64,000 nucleotides of DNA, taken from JACMLD01 sp044223995 (lineage in GTDB: Bacteria > Bacteroidota > Bacteroidia > Chitinophagales > Chitinophagaceae). This document shows, in pieces, positions 1 through 8,116 of the stretch (position 1 is the first letter of the stretch; each line of letters begins with the position of its first letter). The position numbers and the translations under genes were made by a program. The notes beneath the pieces were generated by a model. The model was not told the origin of the DNA. It saw only the letters and a program-made list of their open reading frames with translations, and did not search any database. The DNA is taken from NCBI GenBank assembly GCA_044223995.1, contig JBGALE010000002.1, forward strand, positions 248,001-312,000. The letters are read 5' to 3'.

Positions 1-2022
1 ATCCAGGAAAATATAATGTGGGTTCCTGTACACTGTCCTGGCTATAAATATTCTTTGTTTTTGTCCGCCGCTGATACCGGAACCTGTGCTGCCGATCTTT
101 GTATTAAGACCCAGTGGCATTTTTCTCAATACGTCCTGCAGGTTGGCTACACGAATGGCTTCTATTAATTTCTCTTCATCCACATTATCTCCTTCCACTG
201 CAATGTTGCGGAGGATACTGTCGGAAAAAACATATCCATCCTGCATCACCGTACCGCAATTCTTTCTCCAGTTGCTGTGAGAGAAATCATGCAGGTCTGC
301 ACCATTGATACGGATACTTCCTTCTGTGGGATCGTATATTTTAAGCAATAATTTTAGCAGTGTCGTTTTACCGCTACCGCTGGAACCAACGATGGCAGTT
401 GTTTTCCCTTCCGGTATATGCAGGTTGATTTGATCCAGTACCAGTGCTGATTTTGGCCCCCCGTAACGAAATGAAATATTTCGCAATGTTATTCCCTTTT
501 CTTCCTCCAGTCCTATCGCAGCATTGTTCAGCATCGTGGTATAATAACTTGTATTACCTGCATTGTTTTCTTCGCCCGGTTCCTCATCGGATCGCGTATG
601 AACTTCCCGCAGCCGATCAAGGCTCATTTTAGCATCCTGCAGGGAACGTACAAAAGATATCAGTTGGTTTAAGGGTGTATTCATTTGACCAACCATATAG
701 GAAATACTCAGCATGATACCGAGTGTTATTTCACTGTGAATAACAGCGGATGCAGTTAAATAAGAGATGATAATGTTTTTCAGTTGGGTAACAAATGATG
801 AGCCGATGGTTTGGTATTGCTCAAGTGCCAGTCCTTTGATATTTACCCTGAATAATTTTGCCTGTATCTTTTCCCACTCCCAGCGCCGTGCTCGCTCACA
901 ATTATTTAATTTGATTTCCTGCATTCCGGTTATCAGTTCATAAATACTATTCTGGTTCTCGCGCATTCGCTGAAAGCGCATGTAATCAATATTCCGGCGT
1001 CCTTTCATGAATAATAATACCCAGCCAACAGATAAAATACTTCCTGCAAAAAATACCAGGAATATTTTTCCGCTGTAAGCGCCGAGTATGACTGAGAAAA
1101 CCAGGAGATTTACCAGGGAGAAGAGTGTATCGAGCGTAGAACCGGTAAGGAATTTTTCAATCCGGTGATGATCGTTGATGCGCTGCGACAGGTCGCCTAC
1201 ATTCTTTGATTCAAAATAACTCAATGGCAGTTTCATTATTTTGATCAGGAAAGTTGAAATCATGCTAACGCTCATCCGCGTATTGATATGCAGGAGAATC
1301 CAATTGCGGAGCATATCTACGATGGTGCTGCCGATAAAAAGCAGCAATTGTGATATAAGAATCAGGTGGATAAAATGAAAGTTCTGCTTATGAATACCAT
1401 AATCCACCACACTTTGCGTCATGAAGGGAAATATCAGGGAAAGCAGGCTCCCAAAAATCATGGCCAGGAAAACATAGGAAACATGTTTTTTATAGGGATG
1501 CAGGTACTCTGCCAAAAACCTAAAACTGCTTTTTGCTTTCTTTTCCTCCTCTTCTTTTTCATAAAAATGCGGTGTAGGCTCCAGCAGCAGGGCAATCCCT
1601 TTTTCGTCGTTCGACTGCAGCCAGCATTTTTTAAAGGTGGCTTCATCTATTTCTACCAACCCATGCCCCGGATCGGCAATGACCAGTTTGGTACCAGCTT
1701 TGCGGCTAAATAAACCGCGCCGCCTTTTTTTTGGTTCGTAAAAAACCACAAAATGTTCCTGGTTCCAATGCAATACACAGGGAATTGGTGCTTCTTCCAC
1801 CAACTGACGGTAAGAAATTTTTACCGACAATGTCTTAAACCCAATTTGCTCCGCTGCCTCACTTAATCCCAGTAAATTCACTCCCGACCTGGTTATAAAA
1901 GAATTTGAACGCAGGTAGTCGAGTGAATAATCTTTCCCATAGCATGCCGCAATCATTTTTAAGCAGGTTGGGCCACAATCCATAAGATCAAGCTGCCTGA
2001 AAAAAGGGTATCTAATTGCCAT
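1..2022 (-). CDS. C39-peptidase ABC exporter (bacteriocin/RiPP type), 3' end cut by window edge
   Basis: I read 674 open codons from ATG at 2022 to the window edge with no stop, so the C-terminus is missing. The N-terminal ~150 residues form a C39 cysteine peptidase: Gln10, the DCGPTC motif with nucleophile Cys16, HWNQEHFVVFY with the catalytic His, and IADPGHG with the Asp. Next come hydrophobic segments of a type I ABC exporter membrane domain, a Walker A (GSSGSGKTT), an SGGQKQR signature and Walker B ending exactly at the edge (IFLD). The family cuts double-glycine leaders and exports the mature peptide across the inner membrane. The start overlaps the stop of the radical SAM gene by 11 bases, implying translational coupling. 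The substrate is most likely the GG-leader peptide at 3337-3531. Confidence 0.93.
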   Translation of the reverse strand, partial: MAIRYPFFRQLDLMDCGPTCLKMIAACYGKDYSLDYLRSNSFITRSGVNLLGLSEAAEQIGFKTLSVKISYRQLVEEAPIPCVLHWNQEHFVVFYEPKKRRRGLFSRKAGTKLVIADPGHGLVEIDEATFKKCWLQSNDEKGIALLLEPTPHFYEKEEEEKKAKSSFRFLAEYLHPYKKHVSYVFLAMIFGSLLSLIFPFMTQSVVDYGIHKQNFHFIHLILISQLLLFIGSTIVDMLRNWILLHINTRMSVSMISTFLIKIMKLPLSYFESKNVGDLSQRINDHHRIEKFLTGSTLDTLFSLVNLLVFSVILGAYSGKIFLVFFAGSILSVGWVLLFMKGRRNIDYMRFQRMRENQNSIYELITGMQEIKLNNCERARRWEWEKIQAKLFRVNIKGLALEQYQTIGSSFVTQLKNIIISYLTASAVIHSEITLGIMLSISYMVGQMNTPLNQLISFVRSLQDAKMSLDRLREVHTRSDEEPGEENNAGNTSYYTTMLNNAAIGLEEEKGITLRNISFRYGGPKSALVLDQINLHIPEGKTTAIVGSSGSGKTTLLKLLLKIYDPTEGSIRINGADLHDFSHSNWRKNCGTVMQDGYVFSDSILRNIAVEGDNVDEEKLIEAIRVANLQDVLRKMPLGLNTKIGSTGSGISGGQKQRIFIARTVYRNPHYIFLD

Positions 2023-3238
2023 AAACCTTGCTTAGCTGGTGATATTCTGAGTGAAAGGATAGCATGTCTGAAAAACTAATCCTGCTCATCTTGCCGGTTA
2101 CAGAAGCCGGCAGAATGTCCCACAACCTGTTTTGGATATGGGTGATGAGCTTCATGTAATCGAGGCAATATACAGATGGATTATTGAAGGCGTCTTTCCT
2201 GCTGAAGCGTGTAGGCAGGTGGCCTCCGCCGCAGATCTCTTTCAGCGGACAAAAAATACATTTAGCGGGCAGCAAAAAATGGCTAAGGTGATACAATTTT
2301 ATCAATGGCATTTCAAGCGCCTCGTCAAGGCTGTGCTGCGTTATATTCAAACCACTTTTGGTAAATCCATTGCCGCAGACTTTTAATGCACCGGATGGTT
2401 CAATACTACCATCAGTTTCTATCACCAGGTATTCAATTTTTGCCTTTCCGAAATATTCGAATTCATTGTTCATCCCCAGCAATAGTTCAATTACACTGGT
2501 GAACAACCTGATTTCGGGACGATGCTCATCTTCAAACCATAAGTCGAAAATCCCGATCAACCAGTCTGCATAAGGTGTAAATATACCAGCATGCATTGGT
2601 TTTATCTTAGCTGGTGGGAAATTGTAAGTGCCATATGGCAGCAACAGGTTGAAATTATGTATATCCAGTTGCTTGAAATTCTCATACACGGCAACCGGAT
2701 CGGAGGAAACATTGATAACCGTCAGGATTCCTAAGTTATTTTTAAGGAATGTATATTTCTTCGCCGTTTCAATGCCTTCTATAACCTTTTGGTACGTACC
2801 CCTCCCTTTATGATCCTTTCTGTACTGATCGTTTGTTTCCTGTTCACCATCAAGGCTTATCCCCACTGAAATACGAAGCGATGACAAAAGTTCGCTCCAT
2901 TCGTCGTTCATCAATACACCGTTTGTCTGCAGGGAATAATATAATTTAACCCTGGCTGAAATCACTTCTTCCGAACAACGAATGAAATTCCTGAAGAATA
3001 ATTGACCAGCCAGTAATGGCTCTCCACCATGAAAAATAAACTCAAATTTTTTAAGGCGGTTTTTTTTACAATGATCATTGACCGCCTTACAGATGGACCG
3101 TACTGTTTCACGGCTCATAACCTTCGGCTGCTGCTGAAAGGTATTATCACCAACATTATACATGTAGCAGTAAGCGCAATTCAAATTGCACCTGCTTGCT
3201 ACTTTCAACACCAATGAACTGCAAACCGGGGAAAACAT
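2012..3238 (-). CDS. Radical SAM/SPASM peptide maturase, cyclophane-forming type
   Basis: 408 residues. The radical SAM [4Fe-4S] motif CNLNCAYC (Cys17, Cys21, Cys24) sits near the N-terminus. The C-terminal SPASM region has VCGNGF, CIFCPLKEICGGGH and a closing NPSVYC, the auxiliary-cluster ligand pattern. The CGGGH...NNPSVYC tail resembles, from family knowledge, maturases that cross-link an aromatic residue to a residue two positions on (cyclophane or triceptide RiPPs). The peptide at 3337-3531 lies 98 bases upstream and the C39 exporter overlaps downstream, a minimal precursor-maturase-exporter set. An anaerobic sulfatase maturase is the main alternative, but no sulfatase is nearby. Radical SAM identity is certain; the cross-link type is inferred. 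Confidence 0.9.
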   Translation of the reverse strand: MFSPVCSSLVLKVASRCNLNCAYCYMYNVGDNTFQQQPKVMSRETVRSICKAVNDHCKKNRLKKFEFIFHGGEPLLAGQLFFRNFIRCSEEVISARVKLYYSLQTNGVLMNDEWSELLSSLRISVGISLDGEQETNDQYRKDHKGRGTYQKVIEGIETAKKYTFLKNNLGILTVINVSSDPVAVYENFKQLDIHNFNLLLPYGTYNFPPAKIKPMHAGIFTPYADWLIGIFDLWFEDEHRPEIRLFTSVIELLLGMNNEFEYFGKAKIEYLVIETDGSIEPSGALKVCGNGFTKSGLNITQHSLDEALEMPLIKLYHLSHFLLPAKCIFCPLKEICGGGHLPTRFSRKDAFNNPSVYCLDYMKLITHIQNRLWDILPASVTGKMSRISFSDMLSFHSEYHQLSKVYGN

Positions 3239-3336
3239 AGCTGATTAAAGTAAATCGTCGGTAAAACCCGCGTGAAAGATTAAGAAGAAGGTGGTTTTTC
3301 ATTAATATATTCCACAGACTTTCTGCCCTTGAAAGC

Positions 3337-3531
3337 TTAACCGCCTTCTCCGTGATGTGTATTGTCGTCGTCGCTATGCCCTCCCCGGCCGCGTTCAATA
3401 AAACCTCCCTTGATCTTTTCATTGTCCTTTTCGTCAAGGTGAAAATTTTTATCCTTTAATGCGTCAATTGCTTTTTTTCTGTCCTTTTTGTTTTTGGGAT
3501 CAACAAAAGGGTTTTTTGGTTTCTTTTTCAT
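3337..3531 (-). CDS. Candidate RiPP precursor with double-glycine leader
   Basis: 64 residues, very charged. Residues 1-43 are a Lys/Asp-rich leader ending in LDEKDNEKIKGG. This fits the GG-leader consensus: Leu at -12, Ile at -4, Gly at -2 and -1. Cleavage after GG would release a 21-residue core starting FIERGRGG and ending NTHHGEGG, rich in Gly, Asp and His and lacking Cys. It contains HSD, a possible aromatic-X-Asp three-residue cyclophane site; FIE and HGE are weaker options. The gene is directly upstream of the radical SAM gene and the C39 exporter. The arrangement with a 2OG oxygenase nearby recalls cyclophane peptides I remember being annotated as YhhA with YhhB/YhhC partners; this is recollection, not a search. 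Confidence 0.75.
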   Translation of the reverse strand: MKKKPKNPFVDPKNKKDRKKAIDALKDKNFHLDEKDNEKIKGGFIERGRGGHSDDDNTHHGEGG

Positions 3532-3563
3532 TTGTCAATATTTATGTTTATTGCTTGCGATAG

Positions 3564-3956
3564 TCATTTACCGGAACCAGGTGCCGGGCCGTATGTGATG
3601 GTAAAATTCCCTTTGGCCTGTTCGCCCTGTATATAAACGGTATACTGCTCATTTCCCGGGTTGCCTATAAGTATGGAATCCGACGCGTTTGTGGTAATCG
3701 TTTTCATGAATACAGTGGCACCTGGAGATCTAAGGGCAAGGTTGATGCTGCCTTTTTCAACGACAATATTGTATTTGAAATAAAAAGCGCCATGACCGTC
3801 CTGCTGCAGCTTAAATTTTGTTTTACCATTGAAATTGTCAAATGTGGCGGTATTGTTGCCCGGCACGTCATTGCCATGCCAGTTCCTGGTGCTGGTACAG
3901 GAGCAAAACAATGCGAATGCCATGCTGATAAGAAGCGGAAAAATGTTTGTTTTCAT
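3564..3956 (-). CDS. Small predicted lipoprotein of unknown function
   Basis: 130 residues. A short lysine start, a hydrophobic stretch and FCSC (candidate lipidated Cys20) form a lipoprotein signal, so the protein should be anchored to a membrane facing the periplasm or surface. The remainder looks like a small beta-rich domain ending in a Gly/Pro tail, with no catalytic motif that I recognise. It sits 32 bases upstream of the GG-leader precursor and 76 bases after the TonB-type barrel, inside the RiPP operon. It could be an immunity or surface partner of the barrel, but nothing in the sequence proves that. Confidence 0.75.
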   Translation of the reverse strand: MKTNIFPLLISMAFALFCSCTSTRNWHGNDVPGNNTATFDNFNGKTKFKLQQDGHGAFYFKYNIVVEKGSINLALRSPGATVFMKTITTNASDSILIGNPGNEQYTVYIQGEQAKGNFTITYGPAPGSGK

Positions 3957-4032
3957 ATAACTGGTTTTTAAAATGGTGTAAAATTTTACCTGCTGTAAGA
4001 ATCTACTGACCGTAGCCTAAATTCCTTCACTC

Positions 4033-6450
4033 CTATTTATTAAGCCTGTCCTGCGCATCCTGGCTATTTGATTCAATGTATTCCCTGCCGGGACTCTTCT
4101 TACCTTTAAAGAAACTGTAAGAAATGCCGACGGACAGTTTTCGAATGGGCAGGAAGCTTTGGTACTGCCGGTGAAAATTAGTTTCGTCAATATCAAAATT
4201 GATTCGTTTCACGTTAAAGGGATCATTGGCACTCACCGTCAGTGTCAGGTGATCATTGAGGAATGATTTTTTTACGGAAAAGTTGATGATACCCTGCGGA
4301 CCTAAATCATATATACTGTAAAAGGCATTGTACAGGTAATTACCAAATACTTCCAGGTAATACTTCTTTGGAAGCGATATCCGGTTATTCACCTGGAAAT
4401 AGACATGTGTCTTTTCTTTCACCATGCCATCCCTGTTGTTCAGCTTTATTGACGTATTACCTGCATAGAGGAATGAATTGACCTGCCACCATTTGGTGAT
4501 GGTAAATGGCGCACTGATGGAAATGCCATAATCGCGCTGATCATTCACGTTGCCATAAGTAGAAACAATCACGTTGGTATTACCCTGTGTCTGGTATATA
4601 TTATTGATGATACCCTTCGTAACGGAATAAGAAGCCGTAATCGAATACTTCGATGCCAGTAAATATGACAATTCGAGGTTGTTTGAAAAATATGGTACCA
4701 GGGCCGGATTGCCTTTACTAATCAGGTAAGGATCTTCCACATCTTCAAACGGGTTCAGCAATTGATATGAAGGTCTTGAAATTCTCCGTCCGTAAGAAAA
4801 GCTGAGTACGTTCTTCGGGTTAAATTTCCGTTGTACATAAATATTGGGGAAAAAATCCCAGCGCTGGTTGGATATGGCTTCACCGGTAGTGACTGATTTA
4901 CCATTGTAATCCGTGCGCTCTGTACGCAGGCCCGCATTGAAACTCCATTTACCCCAGTCTTTTGCAAGGCTGCTGTAAAAAGCCAGTATATTCTCATTGT
5001 AATTAAAGTTATTCGAGCGTGTCAGATCCAGTTTCCGGTTTGGCTCAACACCCGTAAAATAGATGATATTATTGTCTGTCACTGAATGTTGATACTTAGA
5101 ACCAACTTTCCAGTCGTAACCACTCTTAAATACTTTCTCAATATCCAGGTTGGCCGTATGAACATCTATCTTAAGCGGGTTATCGATCCAAATATTTTCT
5201 GAAGGCCTGGACGGCGTTTTATCAGGCAGGAAGAATTCACTGTATATATTTGAATTGACATTGTTCCTGTAACCTACATAATTATACCCTGCATCAATCT
5301 TACTCCCAAGCGAATCCAGTTTATTGCGGTAAAAGAAGTTGGCGATATGGTTTTTCAGGTTCATATCCTTCCGGTTATTGGTGAAAAACATCGAATCAAC
5401 AACAGCAGATTCCATGCTTTTCTTCACCTGGGTATTGGCCTGACCCACCGTAGTCAAATTCCAGGTTGATACCTCATAGTCCGCGCCGATGATTTGCCTG
5501 TCGGTAATGTTATAATCAAAACCGAATTTGGGGTTGTTGATTGTAACATTATCAATACTGGTTTCATCCTGCCCAAAATACAAGGGCTGGTTTTTGAATT
5601 GCTGCTTTTCGATATACTCGGAAAAGCTCTTGCCAGTATTGTTGCCATAATTACCCTGGAAGTTGAATTTACCCACCCGGTAATTTAGCAGTACACCGTT
5701 ACCGAAGCCGGCATATTTCGCCTGTTCGTAATTGGAATATACAGTGCCGCTTAAGCCATACTTATAAATTTCCTTGAGTGTTATATTAATAATGATGCCT
5801 GAATTTTCTGCATCGTATTCCACACCCGGTACAGTGCTTACTTCAAAACTTTTGATAGACTCGGATGGGATTGATTTCAGGTAATCCATTATCTGGCGGC
5901 CACTCAATTGAATCTTTCGGTTATCTACATATACCTTCACATTCATTTCGCCCCGGTAATTGATATTACCTGATTCATCCGACTGCACACCTGGTATGAT
6001 ATTAAACAACCGGTAACTGTTCTCCCCTTTACTATACACACTGCTTTCAATATTAATGATTGTTTTGCCTGCCTTTTTTACAATCAGGGGTTTCCTTGCA
6101 GTCACCACCACCTGCTGTAATGTTGTATTGCTGGGATACAATACGATAGCAGGTAATGCAATATTAGCCGAGTCAACAAAAACATTGGTCACGTAGTCGT
6201 CGTGTCCCACATAGGTAATGCGCAATATATAGTTTCCTTTATCAATATTTCCAAACTCAAATTCTCCTTTCTCGTTACTTACCGTGCCTCTCTTTAGAAC
6301 TGAATCTGCGCTGGTTCTTAAAGTAACAGTTGCATCTACCACAGGTTTACCGTTGCTGTCGGACAAATGCCCTGCGATCGACTGCTGCGCACTCACACTG
6401 ACGACGGCGCTAAACAACACCAATAGCAAAATGATTAATTTATTTTTCAT
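4033..6450 (-). CDS. TonB-receptor-like outer-membrane beta-barrel protein with carboxypeptidase-regulatory domain
   Basis: 805 residues. A signal peptide ends around VSVSAQ (residue ~21). A carboxypeptidase-regulatory-like beta-sandwich follows (residues ~25-105), then a plug-like region (VVVTARKPLIVKKAG to ~residue 230), then a long barrel with many alternating aromatic strands. This is the OMP_b-brl_3 type of TonB-dependent protein common in Bacteroidota. Its ATG overlaps the stop of the carrier-protein gene as ATGA, so it is co-translated with the RiPP genes. Likely roles are passage of the finished peptide or a cognate ligand across the outer membrane. Direction and ligand are unknown. 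Confidence 0.9.
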   Translation of the reverse strand: MKNKLIILLLVLFSAVVSVSAQQSIAGHLSDSNGKPVVDATVTLRTSADSVLKRGTVSNEKGEFEFGNIDKGNYILRITYVGHDDYVTNVFVDSANIALPAIVLYPSNTTLQQVVVTARKPLIVKKAGKTIINIESSVYSKGENSYRLFNIIPGVQSDESGNINYRGEMNVKVYVDNRKIQLSGRQIMDYLKSIPSESIKSFEVSTVPGVEYDAENSGIIINITLKEIYKYGLSGTVYSNYEQAKYAGFGNGVLLNYRVGKFNFQGNYGNNTGKSFSEYIEKQQFKNQPLYFGQDETSIDNVTINNPKFGFDYNITDRQIIGADYEVSTWNLTTVGQANTQVKKSMESAVVDSMFFTNNRKDMNLKNHIANFFYRNKLDSLGSKIDAGYNYVGYRNNVNSNIYSEFFLPDKTPSRPSENIWIDNPLKIDVHTANLDIEKVFKSGYDWKVGSKYQHSVTDNNIIYFTGVEPNRKLDLTRSNNFNYNENILAFYSSLAKDWGKWSFNAGLRTERTDYNGKSVTTGEAISNQRWDFFPNIYVQRKFNPKNVLSFSYGRRISRPSYQLLNPFEDVEDPYLISKGNPALVPYFSNNLELSYLLASKYSITASYSVTKGIINNIYQTQGNTNVIVSTYGNVNDQRDYGISISAPFTITKWWQVNSFLYAGNTSIKLNNRDGMVKEKTHVYFQVNNRISLPKKYYLEVFGNYLYNAFYSIYDLGPQGIINFSVKKSFLNDHLTLTVSANDPFNVKRINFDIDETNFHRQYQSFLPIRKLSVGISYSFFKGKKSPGREYIESNSQDAQDRLNK

Positions 6451-6707
6451 GCTACTTGATTTAAAGCGTTATTAATTTTATTCACCACGGTATCCATGCT
6501 GCTAAAAAAATTAATGTCTACTTCGTCATCTTCAAATGAAATGGAGAACTCATCTTCTACCGAGGTAATGAACATCAGGGCCAGCAGGGATTCTGAGGTG
6601 AGTAATTGCAATTTTTCATCAGCAGTGTGCGCGTTGACGAATATGTTTTTATATTCATTGTCTGTCAGCTCACTGAGAATCTGTTCTACTTTTTTACGGA
6701 TTTCCAT
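6447..6707 (-). CDS. Stand-alone acyl/peptidyl carrier protein
   Basis: 86 residues, acidic and helical, the size of a free carrier protein. The segment LTSESLLALMFITSVEDEF matches the (D/E)SL phosphopantetheine-attachment helix, with Ser40 as the likely modified residue, followed by the typical SVEDEFSISFED second half. No ketosynthase, adenylation or phosphopantetheinyl transferase gene is adjacent. It lies 4 bases after the 2OG oxygenase gene and its TGA overlaps the barrel ATG. In a RiPP operon a carrier protein could present an acyl or aminoacyl group for attachment to the peptide. The fold call is good; the role is inference. Confidence 0.8.
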   Translation of the reverse strand: MEIRKKVEQILSELTDNEYKNIFVNAHTADEKLQLLTSESLLALMFITSVEDEFSISFEDDEVDINFFSSMDTVVNKINNALNQVA

Positions 6708-6711
6708 AATG

Positions 6712-7269
6712 TTAGTTTTTTGATTTAAGGTATTTTAATGCCAGGCTTAATCTTGGTTGCCTGCAAACACGGGTAGCAATACTTCCCAGGTGTTCTATAT
6801 TCCCCGGGAATATTACAAAGCGGCCGGGTGTTGGCAGGATAGCTATTCTTGAATCTTTATTGGAGTAAAACATGGTTTCGCCGCCAAACTTGTAATGCCA
6901 CTCTTTATTGACATAGTATAAAACTGTGATGTCCTCACGTTCTTTCGGGCAATCGTAATGTGGATACTCTACATCACCATAGTTGGAGAGATTTACGTAG
7001 GCGCGGAAAAGTTTAAAATGCTGCGCTTCTTCTACAAACGTGTTCAGCAATTCCCTTGCTTTTACGCCTACATAGGTGTCGGTTTCAAATTTTTCGGGGA
7101 TAAAGTCCGTGCTGAAAATGGGGAACTCATCATACGATGTACTCTTTTCCCTTTTTTTATAGGGCAGGTCACTCACATAGTCATAGAAAGCTTCAATTTC
7201 TTCCTGCGAGAAGACCTGGTCTATAACGTAAATATTTCTCCCTTCAATATTTTCAATCCTGGTTTCCAT
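6712..7269 (-). CDS. Fe(II)/2-oxoglutarate-dependent oxygenase (prolyl-4-hydroxylase fold)
   Basis: 185 residues, compact for this fold. YPHYDCP provides the iron-binding His104 and Asp106, FPGNIEHLGS the distal His160, and QPRLSLALKY the 2-oxoglutarate-binding Arg173. These are the full facial triad and co-substrate arginine, so it should be active. Family members hydroxylate amino-acid side chains, including residues of RiPPs. It lies between the JmjC-type oxygenase (18 bases upstream) and the carrier protein (4 bases downstream). The substrate could be either precursor family here; cyclophane loci with a dedicated 2OG oxygenase are known to me as a class, which would favour the GG-leader peptide. 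Confidence 0.88.
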   Translation of the reverse strand: METRIENIEGRNIYVIDQVFSQEEIEAFYDYVSDLPYKKREKSTSYDEFPIFSTDFIPEKFETDTYVGVKARELLNTFVEEAQHFKLFRAYVNLSNYGDVEYPHYDCPKEREDITVLYYVNKEWHYKFGGETMFYSNKDSRIAILPTPGRFVIFPGNIEHLGSIATRVCRQPRLSLALKYLKSKN

Positions 7270-7287
7270 GATTAAGTATTTAGATGT

Positions 7288-8112
7288 TTAAAAATTCCTT
7301 CTTTCAAAGCCCTCGCGGATAATGGCTTCGATACTGTTCATATTTTTCCTGTTACTCCTGGTTCTGAAGTAAGAGCGAACCATATCATAGTTCGTTTCAT
7401 TCACGAAGTTTTCAGTAAGTGAAACAGTATCTTCAATATTGTACACGGCATGATAATAATTGCCGGGAATAAATACCAGGTCGCCGCTCTGCTGCAGGCA
7501 TATCAGCGGTTTGTATTCCTGTTCCAGTATGGAGGCCGGATTGCTGAAAGCATCTTTTACAGAATATTTTTCAATATCCCTTTTGATGAACTCATTGAAA
7601 ACAGGCGGGTAGATAAACCATAGTTTCACCCCACTTATAAGATAATTCCAGGCACTGGACCACCATATATCGCGGTGGATGTCCGAAAATGTGTCTTCCT
7701 TCCCCACATACAACCATGACAACCGGTTGCGTGGTGTACCTGATGCGGTATTGGCATACCAGCAATCAAACAGTGAAGGCGTGGTATAATCCGCTGCCAG
7801 GTTATTGATCAAATGCCTGCTTGTTTTAAAATAATAACCCGGCGCGTCATTTCCCATATATTCTTTTACAGTAAGGAACCTGTTCTTACCATCCCCTTTA
7901 ATATTTTCCAGCAGCTCTTTATCGGGAAGCGTATCTGCCAGGTAGTTCCTGGTCCATTTCTCCCGGATATCCATATTACGGAATGCCTTTTTAAATAACA
8001 CTGGTAAACCGGCATAACCGTAGTTCTCATTGAAATAATTCTTTGTAATGTCTTCTTCATTATCAATGGTAATGGAAGAAAGGCGGCTCTGGAAAATGTC
8101 TGTATTTTTCAT
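7288..8112 (-). CDS. JmjC/cupin-8-type Fe(II)/2OG oxygenase
   Basis: 274 residues. The core FSDIHRDIWW gives the HxD pair His146/Asp148, GVKLWFIYPP carries Lys163 expected to hold 2-oxoglutarate, and PGNYYHAVYN gives the distal His221, the standard order of a JmjC protein/peptide hydroxylase (cupin_8). The N-terminal ~120 residues resemble the usual helical lead-in with a Trp-rich pocket. The start is 4 bases after the S8-DUF1611 stop and the product is followed by a second, structurally different 2OG oxygenase. Likely role: hydroxylation of a residue in the RiPP core. The exact target is not visible. Confidence 0.88.
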   Translation of the reverse strand: MKNTDIFQSRLSSITIDNEEDITKNYFNENYGYAGLPVLFKKAFRNMDIREKWTRNYLADTLPDKELLENIKGDGKNRFLTVKEYMGNDAPGYYFKTSRHLINNLAADYTTPSLFDCWYANTASGTPRNRLSWLYVGKEDTFSDIHRDIWWSSAWNYLISGVKLWFIYPPVFNEFIKRDIEKYSVKDAFSNPASILEQEYKPLICLQQSGDLVFIPGNYYHAVYNIEDTVSLTENFVNETNYDMVRSYFRTRSNRKNMNSIEAIIREGFERRNF

Positions 8113-8116
8113 CTGC

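Noticed and set aside
3156..3437. 93-codon minus-strand frame overlapping the GG-leader precursor
   Set aside because: It overlaps both the precursor and the radical SAM start in another frame, and its composition (Arg/Leu-rich, no motif) is that of a shadow frame.
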